NCBI RefSeq assembly: GCF_005144415.1
Contig: NZ_SWJE01000017.1
Coordinates: forward strand, 1-64,000
Reading direction: 5' to 3'
Source of the DNA: Trinickia terrae
GTDB taxonomy: Bacteria > Pseudomonadota > Gammaproteobacteria > Burkholderiales > Burkholderiaceae
Length of the DNA: 64,000 nucleotides
The translations under genes were made by a program, and so were the position numbers. Shown here piece by piece: positions 1-8,970 of this stretch (positions within the stretch are counted from its first letter, which is position 1; every line of letters begins with the position of its first letter). The notes beneath the pieces were generated by a model. The model was not told the DNA's origin. It worked only from the letters and a program-made list of their open reading frames with translations, and did no database searches.

Positions 1-439
1 CCACCTTCGACGCGAACGTCGCCTGCGGCAGGCCCGCGAGCGCGGCGAGCATCTGGCCGGTCTGGTTGGAGTCGTCGTCGATCGCCTGCTTGCCGAGGAT
101 CACCAGTTGCGGCTGCTCCTTGTCGACCACCGCCTTCAGCAGCTTGGCCACCGCCAGCGGCTGCAAATCCTCGTTCGATTCGATCAGGATCGCGCGGTCC
201 GCGCCGATCGCCAGCGCCGTGCGCAGCGTCTCCTGCGATTGCGCCACGCCCGCCGACACCGCGATCACTTCCGTGGCCACGCCCGCTTCCCTCAGGCGCA
301 CCGCCTCTTCCACCGCGATCTCGTCGAACGGGTTCATCGACATCTTCACGTTCGCGATGTCCACCCCCGTGTTGTCCGATTTCACGCGGACCTTCACGTT
401 GTAGTCGACTACGCGCTTGACCGGCACCAAAACCTTCAT
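1..439 (-). CDS. etfB: Electron transfer flavoprotein beta subunit (5' part only)
   Basis: The reading frame begins at the ATG at 439 (minus strand) and runs off the left edge, so only about 146 N-terminal residues are visible. They start [20 protein letters not shown] and continue with the [14 protein letters not shown] and [10 protein letters not shown] stretches typical of ETF beta. ETF beta pairs with EtfA, binds AMP, and passes electrons from acyl-CoA and other dehydrogenases to ETF:ubiquinone oxidoreductase. etfA would be expected further left. It is divergent from the hydantoinase operon. Confidence is high because the N-terminus of this family is very conserved. Confidence 0.95.
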   Translation of the reverse strand, partial: MKVLVPVKRVVDYNVKVRVKSDNTGVDIANVKMSMNPFDEIAVEEAVRLREAGVATEVIAVSAGVAQSQETLRTALAIGADRAILIESNEDLQPLAVAKLLKAVVDKEQPQLVILGKQAIDDDSNQTGQMLAALAGLPQATFASKV

Positions 440-535
440 CTCCTCAACCTCGCCTTTATCTTCACAAGAAACAGATGCTTATCCGTGCAACCGGAGGCAG
501 CCGAGCCCCCATCCGGCAAAAAATAATTTGACTCA

Positions 536-574
536 GTTGACACCACTGTAAGACGTCACTCATCATATGTCAAC
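536..574. promoter_or_regulatory. Possible operator between etfB and the hydantoinase operon
   Basis: A spaced inverted repeat, GTTGACA (536-542) and TGTCAAC (568-574), lies in the 186-bp divergent intergenic region upstream of the operon. It could be an operator for the FadR-type regulator encoded at the operon's far end. It does not clearly match the usual FadR-family half-site, so this is only a suggestion. Confidence 0.3.
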
Positions 575-625
575 GAACTAAAAAAACATCGAACGAGCAC
601 GCTTTCAATGCTTTAAAGGAGAGTC

Positions 626-2731
626 ATGGTGGCCAGCAGTCACGACAAGGCACGAGTCGGCGTCGATATCGGCGGAACGTTTACCGACGTCGCGCTGGAG
701 CTCGGTGGAAAGCTTTTCTCCACCAAGGTCCTTACCGATTACACCGCGCCCGAGCGCGCGATCATCAAAGGCGTCGGCATCGTCGCCGAGAAGGCCGGCA
801 TCACGCTGAAGGACATCGGCGTCATCATCCACGGCACGACGCTCGCCACCAATGCCCTGATCGAGCGGCGCGGCGCGAAGACCGCCTTCATCACCACCGA
901 GGGCTTTCGCGACACGATCGAGATGCGGACCGAAAACCGCTTCGAGCAATACGACCTCGACATCAAGCTGCCCCCTCCCCTCATCGAGCGCTGCGACCGC
1001 TTCACGCTCGCCGAACGCATCGACGCTCAGGGCGGGATTCTTCTGGCGCCCACCGAAGCGCAGATCGAGAGCGTGGTCGAGCGCATCGAGCAAGGCGGCT
1101 ACGAGAGCGTCGCGATCGGCTTCATCCACGCCTATGTCAACGGCGAGCATGAGCGCAAGATGCGCGACGCCATCGAGAAGCGCCTGCCGCACGTCTCGGT
1201 GTCGATCTCGAGCGAGGTGTCGCCGCAGATTCGCGAGTTCGAGCGCTTCAACACGGTCTGCGCGAACGCCTACGTCCGCCCGATCATGAAGTCGTATCTC
1301 GACCGCCTGCTCGGCCAAGTGCGCGCGGCGGGCGCAGTCTGCCCCATCTTCATCATTCATTCGGGCGGCGGCATCGTCTCGATCGAGAGCGCGTCCGAAT
1401 TTCCGGTTCGGCTCGTGGAATCCGGGCCGGCCGGAGGCGCGATCTTCGCAGCGCACATCGCCGCGCAGTACAACCTCGATACCGTCCTCTCGTTCGACAT
1501 GGGCGGCACGACGGCCAAGATCTGTCTCATCGACGACTTCACGCCCAAGACCGCCAATACCTTCGAAGTCGCGCGCACCTACCGCTTCAAGAAAGGCAGC
1601 GGCATGCCGATCTCGATTCCCGTCGTCGAGATGGTCGAAATCGGCGCGGGCGGCGGCTCGATCGCCTCGCTCGACGTGATGCGGCAAATCCGCGTCGGCC
1701 CGCATAGCGCGGCGTCCGAGCCGGGCCCCGCCTGCTATCAGCGCGGCGGCACGCAGCCGACCGTCACCGACGCCGATCTCTTGCTGGGCCGCCTCGACCC
1801 CGACAACTTCGCGGGCGGCTCGATCCCGTTGTCGGCCGATAACGCGGCGCAGGCAATGTCGAGCGACGTCGGCGCCGCGCTCGGGCTCGGCGCGCAGGAG
1901 GCGGCTTACGGCGTGGCCGAGGTCGTCGACGAGAACATGAGCAACGCGGCCCGCGTCCATGCGGTGGAAAGCGGCAAGGACATCGGCGACTACACGATGA
2001 TCACCTTCGGCGGCGCCGGCCCGCTGCACGCGGCGCGGCTCTGCGAGAAAAGCGGCATCAAGCGCTTCGTCGTGCCGCCCGGCGCCGGCGTGGGCTCGGC
2101 GATCGGCTTTTTGCGCGCGCCGTTCGGCTACGAGAGCGTGCGCAGCGCGAGCATGCGCTTGGCCCACTTCGACGCCGATGCGCTCAACGACATCGCCGGG
2201 CAGCTGAGCGCCGAGGCCATTCGCTTCGCGCGGCAGGGTTCGAGCGAAACGGAACCCGAGGTCGACGTGAAAGCGTTCATGCGCTACGTGGGCCAGGGCT
2301 GGGAAATCCCGATCGCGATTCCGTACCGGACCTTCAACGCCGAGGATCGCGAGACCTTTACTGCACTCTTCACCCAGGCCTACACGCAATTCTTCGGCCG
2401 CCCCATCGACGGCCTCGACATCGAGATCGTGAGCTGGGCCGTCAAGGCCGCGTCGCCGCTGCCGCCCGTCGAGCACATGCAGTGGGTCGAGGGGCGCGAC
2501 GCCGCCAAGGTTCAGAAGACCCGCCGGATCTTCGACGCCGCGCTGCAGCGCCTGGTCGATGCCGCCATCGTCGAGCGCGGCGCGCTGCGCGTGGGCGAGC
2601 GCGTGAGCGGCCCGGCCATCATCGTCGAGCCCGAGACCTCGACGCTCATCACCTCCTCGTTCGATGCCACGGTGCAGCCCGACGGCTGCCTGCTCGCGAC
2701 GTCCAAACTCTCGCCCGCCGCCGCGACTTAA
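626..2731 (+). CDS. Hydantoinase/oxoprolinase subunit A (HyuA family)
   Basis: 701 residues, the usual length for the A subunit of N-methylhydantoinase, 5-oxoprolinase and acetone-carboxylase type enzymes. The ATP-binding actin-like signature VGVDIGGTFTDVALE is at residues 13-27, and a second phosphate-binding motif FDMGGTTAK lies near 290. These enzymes use ATP to open a lactam or hydantoin ring, or to carboxylate or hydrolyse small carbonyl substrates, together with a B subunit. The B subunit follows after 9 bp. The start ATG at 626 has an AAAGGAG ribosome site 7 bp upstream. The substrate cannot be read from the sequence; the sugar- and acid-type dehydrogenases downstream argue against a plain 5-oxoproline role. 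Confidence 0.9.
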   Translation: MVASSHDKARVGVDIGGTFTDVALELGGKLFSTKVLTDYTAPERAIIKGVGIVAEKAGITLKDIGVIIHGTTLATNALIERRGAKTAFITTEGFRDTIEMRTENRFEQYDLDIKLPPPLIERCDRFTLAERIDAQGGILLAPTEAQIESVVERIEQGGYESVAIGFIHAYVNGEHERKMRDAIEKRLPHVSVSISSEVSPQIREFERFNTVCANAYVRPIMKSYLDRLLGQVRAAGAVCPIFIIHSGGGIVSIESASEFPVRLVESGPAGGAIFAAHIAAQYNLDTVLSFDMGGTTAKICLIDDFTPKTANTFEVARTYRFKKGSGMPISIPVVEMVEIGAGGGSIASLDVMRQIRVGPHSAASEPGPACYQRGGTQPTVTDADLLLGRLDPDNFAGGSIPLSADNAAQAMSSDVGAALGLGAQEAAYGVAEVVDENMSNAARVHAVESGKDIGDYTMITFGGAGPLHAARLCEKSGIKRFVVPPGAGVGSAIGFLRAPFGYESVRSASMRLAHFDADALNDIAGQLSAEAIRFARQGSSETEPEVDVKAFMRYVGQGWEIPIAIPYRTFNAEDRETFTALFTQAYTQFFGRPIDGLDIEIVSWAVKAASPLPPVEHMQWVEGRDAAKVQKTRRIFDAALQRLVDAAIVERGALRVGERVSGPAIIVEPETSTLITSSFDATVQPDGCLLATSKLSPAAAT

Positions 2732-2740
2732 GGAGTCACC

Positions 2741-4423
2741 ATGTCAGTGAATCATCTCGACACCATCCACATGCAGGTCATGTGGAACCGCCTGATCTCC
2801 GTCGTCGAGGAGCAGGCCACCGCCTTGATCCGCACGGCGTTCAGCACCAGCGTGCGCGAAGCGGGCGACCTGTCCGCCGGCATCTTCGACCAGCGCGGCC
2901 GCATGCTCGCGCAGGCCGTCACGGGCACGCCGGGCCACGTAAACACGATGGCCGAAGCCGTCGAGCACTTCATGAACGCCATCGGCGTGGAGCGCATGTA
3001 CGAAGGCGACGTCTACCTGACCAACGATCCGTGGAAAGGCACCGGCCACCTGCACGACTTCACGGTCGTGTCGCCGTCGTTTCTCGACGGCGAGCTGATC
3101 GGCTACTTCGCCAGCACCGCGCACGTGGTCGACATCGGCGGACGCGGCTTCGGCCCCGACTCGCGGGAGATCTACGAGGAGGGGCTGTTCGTGCCGATCA
3201 TGAAGCTGATCGAGCGCGGCGAGGTCAATCGCGATCTCATCAACATCCTGCGCAACAACGTGCGTGAGGCGGACAAGGTGGTCGGCGATCTCTACGCCCT
3301 CGCCTCCTGCAACGAGACAGGACACAAGCGCCTGCTGGAGATGCTCAGGGAGTTCGATCTCAAGGACGTCGAGGGCATCGGCGAGTTCATCCTCGCGCGC
3401 AGCCGCGAAGCCACGCTCGAACGCATCGCCGCGTTGCCGAAGGGCACGCAGACCAACGCGATGACGCTCGACGGCTACGACACACCGGTCACGCTCAACG
3501 TCACGCTGACGGTCGGCGGCGACCACCTGCTCGCCGATTTCGCCGGCTCCTCCCCCGCCAGCCCGTTCGGCATCAACGTCCCTCTGCTGTATGCGAAGGC
3601 CTATGCGTGCTACGGCCTGAAATGCATCATCGCGCCGGAAGTGCCGAACAACGCGGCCTCGCTCGAGCCGTTCCGCGTCCAGGCGCCGGCGGGCTGCATC
3701 CTCAATGCGCAGCGGCCGAGCCCGGTCGCCGTGAGGCACGTGCTCGGACACTTCGTTCCGGACCTCGTGCTGGGCGCGCTGCACAAGATCCTGCCAGGCC
3801 GCGTGCCGGCCGAGGGCTCCGGCGCGCTCTGGAACCTGCACGTGAGCGCGCGGCCGGTGCGCGAGGATTCCGGCCTCGAAGGCAGCGAGATCCTGATGTT
3901 CAACAGCGGCGGCACGGGCGCGCGCGCCGGGCTCGACGGCCTCTCGGCCACGGCGTTTCCGAGCGGCGTTCACGCGATGTCGGTCGAAGCGACCGAGCAA
4001 GTCGGGCCGATCGTCGTGTGGCGCAAGGAGATGCGCTCCGGCTCCGGCGGTGCGGGCAAGCAGCGCGGCGGTCTTGGACAGGTCGTGGAAATCGGCCCGC
4101 GCGAGGGCTACCAGTTCCGCTTCAACGCGATGTTCGACCGCATCGACCATCCGGCGCGCGGGCAGTCGGGCGGCCAGCCGGGCGCGGCGGGACAAGTCAC
4201 GCTCTCGGACGGCACGAAGATGCGCGGCAAAGGCACCCAGGCGGTCGGCGAGCATCAGCGCGTCGTGTTGTCCTTGCCCGGCGGAGGCGGCGTCGGCTCG
4301 CCGGAACAACGCGACAAGACAGCGCTCCTGCGCGACATCCGCAACGAGTACATCTCCGAAGCGCAATTGCGCGACGAGTACGGCATCACGCTCGATACGC
4401 TGAACGCAGCGGTCGGCCGATAA
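2741..4423 (+). CDS. Hydantoinase/oxoprolinase subunit B (HyuB family)
   Basis: 560 residues, the normal length of a separate B subunit. Family landmarks include the segment DLSAGIFDQRGRMLAQ near residue 44, TNDPWKGTGHLHDF near 93, and the C-terminal glycine-rich stretch LPGGGGVGSPEQRD near 510. It works as the partner of the A subunit just upstream. An AAGGAG ribosome site (2730-2735) overlaps the end of the A gene, indicating one transcript. No truncation or frameshift is visible. Confidence 0.9.
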   Translation: MSVNHLDTIHMQVMWNRLISVVEEQATALIRTAFSTSVREAGDLSAGIFDQRGRMLAQAVTGTPGHVNTMAEAVEHFMNAIGVERMYEGDVYLTNDPWKGTGHLHDFTVVSPSFLDGELIGYFASTAHVVDIGGRGFGPDSREIYEEGLFVPIMKLIERGEVNRDLINILRNNVREADKVVGDLYALASCNETGHKRLLEMLREFDLKDVEGIGEFILARSREATLERIAALPKGTQTNAMTLDGYDTPVTLNVTLTVGGDHLLADFAGSSPASPFGINVPLLYAKAYACYGLKCIIAPEVPNNAASLEPFRVQAPAGCILNAQRPSPVAVRHVLGHFVPDLVLGALHKILPGRVPAEGSGALWNLHVSARPVREDSGLEGSEILMFNSGGTGARAGLDGLSATAFPSGVHAMSVEATEQVGPIVVWRKEMRSGSGGAGKQRGGLGQVVEIGPREGYQFRFNAMFDRIDHPARGQSGGQPGAAGQVTLSDGTKMRGKGTQAVGEHQRVVLSLPGGGGVGSPEQRDKTALLRDIRNEYISEAQLRDEYGITLDTLNAAVGR

Positions 4424-4434
4424 GGAGCAAACGC

Positions 4435-5265
4435 ATGACCGATATCACCCAGCCCGCGTTCAAGAACATTCTGATCACCGGCGCGGCAGGCGCCCTAGGC
4501 AATGTATTGCGCGAGTCGCTGCGCCCCTATGCGGCGACGCTCACGTTGAACGACCGCGAGCCGCTCGGCGAAGTGCGCGAGAACGAGCGGCACTTCGTCT
4601 GCGATCTGGCGGATCGCGATGCGGTCTTCGAGATGATGCGAGGCATCGAGATGGTCATCCACCTCGGCGGCGCGCCGCGCGAAAACACGTTCCAGGTCAT
4701 CCTCGACTCGAACATCGCCGGCGGCTATCACATCTACGAAGCGGCGCGCCAGGCGGGCGTGAAGCGCGTCATCTATGCAAGCTCCGTGCACGCGATCGGC
4801 TTCTACGAATGCACGCAGACCATCGACGCCGCCGCGCCGCAGCGCCCCGACAGCCTCTACGGCGTCAGCAAGACCTTCGTCGAGAACCTGTCGCGCTACT
4901 ACTTCGACAAGTTCGGCATCGAGTCCGTCTGCATGCGGATCGGCTCGTGCTTTCCGAAGCCGGTCGACCGGCGCATGCTGGCCACGTGGCTCTCCTACGA
5001 CGACTTCTCGCAGCTGTGCATTCGCGCGCTGATGACGCCGAGCGTCGGGCACATGATCGTCTACGGCAACTCGGACAACAGCGCGAGCTTCTGGGACAAC
5101 ACGCAGGCGGCCTACCTCGGCTACCGGCCCAAGGACTCCGCCGACGCCTACCGCGCCGAAGTCTATGCGAGCACGCCGGCGGGCGATCCCCGGCATCCGG
5201 CTGTCCGCTTCCAGGGCGGCCAGTTCGCCGCCGACGGCCACTACGAAGACCCGCAAACCGCGTAA
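4435..5265 (+). CDS. NAD-dependent epimerase/dehydratase, uronate-dehydrogenase-like
   Basis: 276 residues with an extended-SDR Rossmann motif GAAGALG near residue 16 and the catalytic YGVSK near 143. Several stretches match what I know of hexuronate dehydrogenases: HLGG near 78, YEAAR, YYFDKFG, RIGSC, and the tail motif NSDNSASFWDNTQ before a Y-RPKD segment. These oxidise galacturonate or glucuronate to the aldarolactone with NAD+. The ATG at 4435 follows AAGGAG at 4423-4428. It lies in a catabolic operon without an obvious transporter, so a related sugar-acid substrate is possible. The family assignment is firm; the substrate is inferred. Confidence 0.8.
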   Translation: MTDITQPAFKNILITGAAGALGNVLRESLRPYAATLTLNDREPLGEVRENERHFVCDLADRDAVFEMMRGIEMVIHLGGAPRENTFQVILDSNIAGGYHIYEAARQAGVKRVIYASSVHAIGFYECTQTIDAAAPQRPDSLYGVSKTFVENLSRYYFDKFGIESVCMRIGSCFPKPVDRRMLATWLSYDDFSQLCIRALMTPSVGHMIVYGNSDNSASFWDNTQAAYLGYRPKDSADAYRAEVYASTPAGDPRHPAVRFQGGQFAADGHYEDPQTA

Positions 5266-5293
5266 GCGTCCGACCTTTTTTGGAACGATAGAG

Positions 5294-6490
5294 ATGGCTC
5301 AGCTTGCATCGAAGTCCCACTACGATGTCGTCATCGTGGGCGGCGCGGTCGTCGGCAGCGCGACCGCGTATTTCCTCGCCACGAATCCGCACTTCAACGG
5401 CTCGGTCCTCGTCGTCGAGCGCGACTGGTCGTATGCGCGCTCGGCCACGGCGCTGTCGAGCGCGTCGATCCGGCATCAGTTTTCGAATCCGCTCAACATC
5501 AAGATCTCGCAGTTCGGCACCGAGTTCATCCGCCAATTCCACGATCGCGTCGCCGTCGACGGCGATGCGCCCGAGCTCGGTTTCAAGGAAAACGGCTACC
5601 TGTACCTCGGCGACGCGTCGGGCGCGCCGATGTTCGAGCGCAACTACAGGACCCAGCGCGAAAACGGCGCCGACGTCGCGCTGCTCGATCCGGAGCAACT
5701 GAAGCGGCGCTTTCCCTGGCTGAATACCGATACGCTCGTCAACGGCGTCCACGGCCAGAGCGGCGAAGGCTGGTTCGACAGCTACGGGCTGCTGCAGGGC
5801 ATGCGGCGCAAAGCGCGCGCGCTCGGCATCGAGTACATCGAGAACGAGGCAGTCGACATCGTCCGCGACGGCGACCGGATCACGGGCATCGTGCTCAAGA
5901 GCGGCGAGACGATCGGCTGCGCTCTGATGGTGAACGCCGCGGGCACGCGCGGCCCGGCGATGGCGCGGCTCGCCGGCCTCTCCATCCCCGTCGAGCCGAG
6001 AAAGCGCTGCCTCTTCGTCTTCGACTGCCGCACGCCGCTCGAAGGCACGGTGCCGCTCACGATCGACACGACCGGGATCTTCTTCAGGCCCGAGGGCCGG
6101 TACTACCTGACCGGCTGCTACCCCGATCCCGATCCGCTCGCGGACGTCGACGACTTCGACGTGAACCATGCGGAGTTCGACGAGGTCATCTGGCCCGCGC
6201 TCGCCGAGCGCGTGCCGGCGTTCGAGGCGATCAAGGTCGTCAACTCGTGGGCGGGGCACTACGACTTTTGCACGCTCGATCACAACGCGATCGTCGGGCC
6301 GCATCCGGAAGTCACGAATTTCTTCTTCGCCAACGGCTTCAGCGGACATGGCCTGCAGCAATCTCCCGCGGTGGGACGCGGGCTCAGCGAGCTGATCGTT
6401 CATGGCGAGTACCGGTCGCTCGATCTCGGGCCGCTCGGGTATGAGCGCGTCGTCGAGAATCGGCCGTTTCTTGAAGAAGGAGTGATCTAG
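5294..6490 (+). CDS. FAD-dependent oxidoreductase (DAO family)
   Basis: 398 residues. The N-terminal dinucleotide-binding motif [18 protein letters not shown] (about residues 12-29) binds FAD. The C-terminal [20 protein letters not shown] closes the FAD site, as in sarcosine/glycine oxidases and the FOXRED1 group. The start chosen is the ATG at 5294, just before [13 protein letters not shown]; a longer upstream reading frame lacks a ribosome site and overlaps the previous gene. It likely oxidises an amine or hydroxy-acid intermediate of the operon's pathway. The stop abuts the next ATG with no gap. Confidence 0.85.
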   Translation: MAQLASKSHYDVVIVGGAVVGSATAYFLATNPHFNGSVLVVERDWSYARSATALSSASIRHQFSNPLNIKISQFGTEFIRQFHDRVAVDGDAPELGFKENGYLYLGDASGAPMFERNYRTQRENGADVALLDPEQLKRRFPWLNTDTLVNGVHGQSGEGWFDSYGLLQGMRRKARALGIEYIENEAVDIVRDGDRITGIVLKSGETIGCALMVNAAGTRGPAMARLAGLSIPVEPRKRCLFVFDCRTPLEGTVPLTIDTTGIFFRPEGRYYLTGCYPDPDPLADVDDFDVNHAEFDEVIWPALAERVPAFEAIKVVNSWAGHYDFCTLDHNAIVGPHPEVTNFFFANGFSGHGLQQSPAVGRGLSELIVHGEYRSLDLGPLGYERVVENRPFLEEGVI

Positions 6491-7231
6491 ATGAACGCCA
6501 CTTCGTACAAGACCGCGCTGGTCACGGGCGCATCGAGCGGGATCGGCCGCGCGATTGCGCGCCGCCTCGTCAAGGAAGGCTTGCAGGTCTATGCGCTGGG
6601 CCGCGATGCCGCCGCGCTCGATGCCTTGGCAAGCGAATGCGGCGCCACGCCGATCGCCGCCGACCTGAAAGACACGTCGCCGCTCGCCGACCTGTTCGGC
6701 CGCGTCGAAATCGACGTCGTGGTGAACAACGCAGGGCTGCTGCCTGTCATCGCGAAATTCGCCGACAGCTCGACAGCCGATATCGACAGCATGATCGACA
6801 TCAATCTGCGCGCACCGCTGCGTCTCGCGCACATGGCGCTTGCAGGCATGCTGCAACGCCAGCGCGGACACCTGTTCTTCGTCGGATCGAGCGCGGGCCG
6901 CTTCCCGCACCCGAACACGGCCGTCTACGGCGCGACCAAGGCCGCCATCAGCCTGTTCTGCGATTCGCTGCGCTGCGACCTGCTCGGCAGCGGCGTTCGC
7001 GTGACGGAGATCGCGCCGGGCCGCGTGGAGACGAGCCTCTATCGCACCGCGCTCGGCGAGGAAGGCGCGAACCAGAAGCTGTACGCCGCCTACCGGTCGA
7101 TCCAGCCCGGGCACATCGCCGAGCTGATCGCGACGGCGCTCTCGCTGCCCGACTACGTCGACGTCTCGCGCATGGAGGTGTTCCCGACCGACCAGGCGCC
7201 CGGTGGCTCGCAGATCGTCGCGGCCCGTTGA
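6491..7231 (+). CDS. SDR family NAD(P)-dependent oxidoreductase
   Basis: 246 residues, a classical short-chain dehydrogenase. It has the cofactor motif TGASSGIG near residue 13, NNAG near 79, and a Ser-Tyr-Lys centre in GSSAG...YGATKAA. An arginine shortly after the cofactor loop would favour NADP, but this is weak evidence. The ATG immediately follows the previous stop codon (no gap) and the ribosome site AAGAAGGAG lies at the end of the upstream gene, so the two are translationally linked. The substrate is unknown. Confidence 0.85.
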   Translation: MNATSYKTALVTGASSGIGRAIARRLVKEGLQVYALGRDAAALDALASECGATPIAADLKDTSPLADLFGRVEIDVVVNNAGLLPVIAKFADSSTADIDSMIDINLRAPLRLAHMALAGMLQRQRGHLFFVGSSAGRFPHPNTAVYGATKAAISLFCDSLRCDLLGSGVRVTEIAPGRVETSLYRTALGEEGANQKLYAAYRSIQPGHIAELIATALSLPDYVDVSRMEVFPTDQAPGGSQIVAAR

Positions 7232-7263
7232 TCCCCACCTCCTTCACGCTCACTGAATCCATC

Positions 7264-8016
7264 ATGAAGAACCAACACGTCGTAATCGTCGGCGGCGCCT
7301 CGGGCCTCGGCCTCGCCGTCGCCAAGCTGATGCTCGCCGACGGCGCCAAACGCATCGCCCTCATCGACAAGAACGGACTGCTCCTCAAAGAGACCGTTCG
7401 CAATCTCGCCGAGCAAGGCCACGAAGTCGCGGGCGTGGAAGGCGACATCACGCACAAGGAATCCGCGCAGGCGGCCTTCGCGCAGGCGCTCGACGCCCTC
7501 GGCCGCGTCGACTGCCTGGTCAACAGCGCGGCCATCTATCCGCGCCGCCCGTTGCTCGAGATCTCCGACGCCGAGTGGGATCTCGAGAACGCCGTCAACA
7601 TCAAGGGGACCTACCACATGATGGTCGCCGCGATCGAGCACATGCGCGCCCGGCCGAGGGTCGAGGCGAACATCGCCGGGCGCATCGTGAACATCACGTC
7701 GGTCGACGCGTTCAAGGCGCATCCGCAGAACGCGCATTACGCCGCGACCAAGGCGGCGGTCGTCAGCCTCACGAAGTCGTTTGCGCAAGAGGTCGCCAAG
7801 GACGGCATCCTCGTCAACTCCGTCGCACCGGCAGGCTTCGCCACGGAGCGCGCGAAGACGCTCGGCTTCCTCGGCGAGCTCGCCGCCGCCAATCCGCTCG
7901 GCCGCGCAGCCGAGCCCGAGGAAATCGCGCAGTGGGTGCTGATGATGGCGAGCCGCCGCAACACCTACGCCACGGGCGAAAACGTCATCGTCAGCGGCGG
8001 CTATATCTACGCATGA
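7264..8016 (+). CDS. SDR family NAD(P)-dependent oxidoreductase
   Basis: 250 residues. The cofactor motif [12 protein letters not shown] is at the N-terminus, an NSAA motif replaces the usual NNAG, and the catalytic set NITS...YAATKAA is intact. A C-terminal ENVIVSGGY matches the usual SDR ending. It is the last enzyme gene of the operon, 32 bp after the preceding SDR, and 186 bp before the regulator. Two SDRs of different subfamilies in one operon suggest successive oxidation or epimerisation steps. Confidence 0.85.
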   Translation: MKNQHVVIVGGASGLGLAVAKLMLADGAKRIALIDKNGLLLKETVRNLAEQGHEVAGVEGDITHKESAQAAFAQALDALGRVDCLVNSAAIYPRRPLLEISDAEWDLENAVNIKGTYHMMVAAIEHMRARPRVEANIAGRIVNITSVDAFKAHPQNAHYAATKAAVVSLTKSFAQEVAKDGILVNSVAPAGFATERAKTLGFLGELAAANPLGRAAEPEEIAQWVLMMASRRNTYATGENVIVSGGYIYA

Positions 8017-8202
8017 AGTAGATCAAACAGGAGGCAATTCGCCCTGCCCGCGCTGCAGGGCGAACCCTGGAGCGACCTATGGATGTGCTAGAGTCATAGC
8101 ATGTCACACAGCGTAGGTCATATGGATGAGCGACCGCGCCGACGCGGAGTGTCTGCATCCGTCAATTGCAGAGTTTTCCCCATCCAGAGCGGAGTGCAAG
8201 GA

Positions 8203-8955
8203 ATGACCCTGGACGCTGAAACTCTCCTCAAGAACGCCGCAAGTTCAGGGCGGCGGCGCAGCCTGACCGAGCTCGTGATCCAGGCGCTGACCGACAAGAT
8301 CGAGCGCGGCGAATATGCCCCGGGCGCCAAGCTCCCCACCGAGCCTGAGCTGTGCGCCGAGTTCGGCGTGAGCCGCACCGTCGTCCGCGAAGCCGTGGCG
8401 TCGCTCAAGCTCGGGCGGCGCCTGATCGCGCGTCATGGGGTCGGCGTTTTCGTATCGGACGAGACGGCGCAATCGATCGAAACCGCCTTCATCGATCCCT
8501 CGACGTTCAAGAATTCGATGCACGTGCTCGAATTGCGCATCGGCATCGAGACCGAGTGCGCCGCGTATGCGGCGCTGCGCCGCTCCGAGCAGCACTTGAA
8601 AGCGCTCAAGCAGGTCTATGCCGGCATGGAGATCGTCTCGGCCGAGGACGACGCCGAGTGCGCGCGCGCCGACTTCGAGTTTCATCTCGCGGTGGCGACG
8701 TGCTCGGGCAATCCGCATTTTTCGTCGCTGCTCAAGTCGCTCGGGCAGGAAATCATCATCGACCTGCGCTTGAAGCACGCGAAGGCCGATGCAAAAGAAC
8801 GCAAGACCTACATCAAGCGCATCCAGAGAGAACACGGCGACATCCTCGCCGCGATCGAAAAGCAGGACGAAGCCGCCGCGCGGCGCTCGATGCGCAAGCA
8901 TCTGAACGAGAGCCTCGAGCGCTATCACAATCTGTCCAACGCCCGCGAGGAGTAA
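8203..8955 (+). CDS. FadR-family (GntR/FCD) transcriptional regulator
   Basis: 250 residues from the ATG at 8203. An N-terminal winged helix-turn-helix spans about residues 20-85 and includes PGAKLPTEPELCAEFGVSRT and an arginine-valine-valine recognition helix. An all-helical FCD ligand domain follows, with the metal-site signature DFEFHLAVAT near 160. The start at 8203 is preferred over an ATG at 8101 because GGAGTGCAAGGA precedes it and the homologous domain begins just after. It probably represses the hydantoinase/SDR operon and responds to a pathway acid. Confidence 0.88.
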   Translation: MTLDAETLLKNAASSGRRRSLTELVIQALTDKIERGEYAPGAKLPTEPELCAEFGVSRTVVREAVASLKLGRRLIARHGVGVFVSDETAQSIETAFIDPSTFKNSMHVLELRIGIETECAAYAALRRSEQHLKALKQVYAGMEIVSAEDDAECARADFEFHLAVATCSGNPHFSSLLKSLGQEIIIDLRLKHAKADAKERKTYIKRIQREHGDILAAIEKQDEAAARRSMRKHLNESLERYHNLSNAREE

Positions 8956-8970
8956 CGGACGGCAGCGCCG

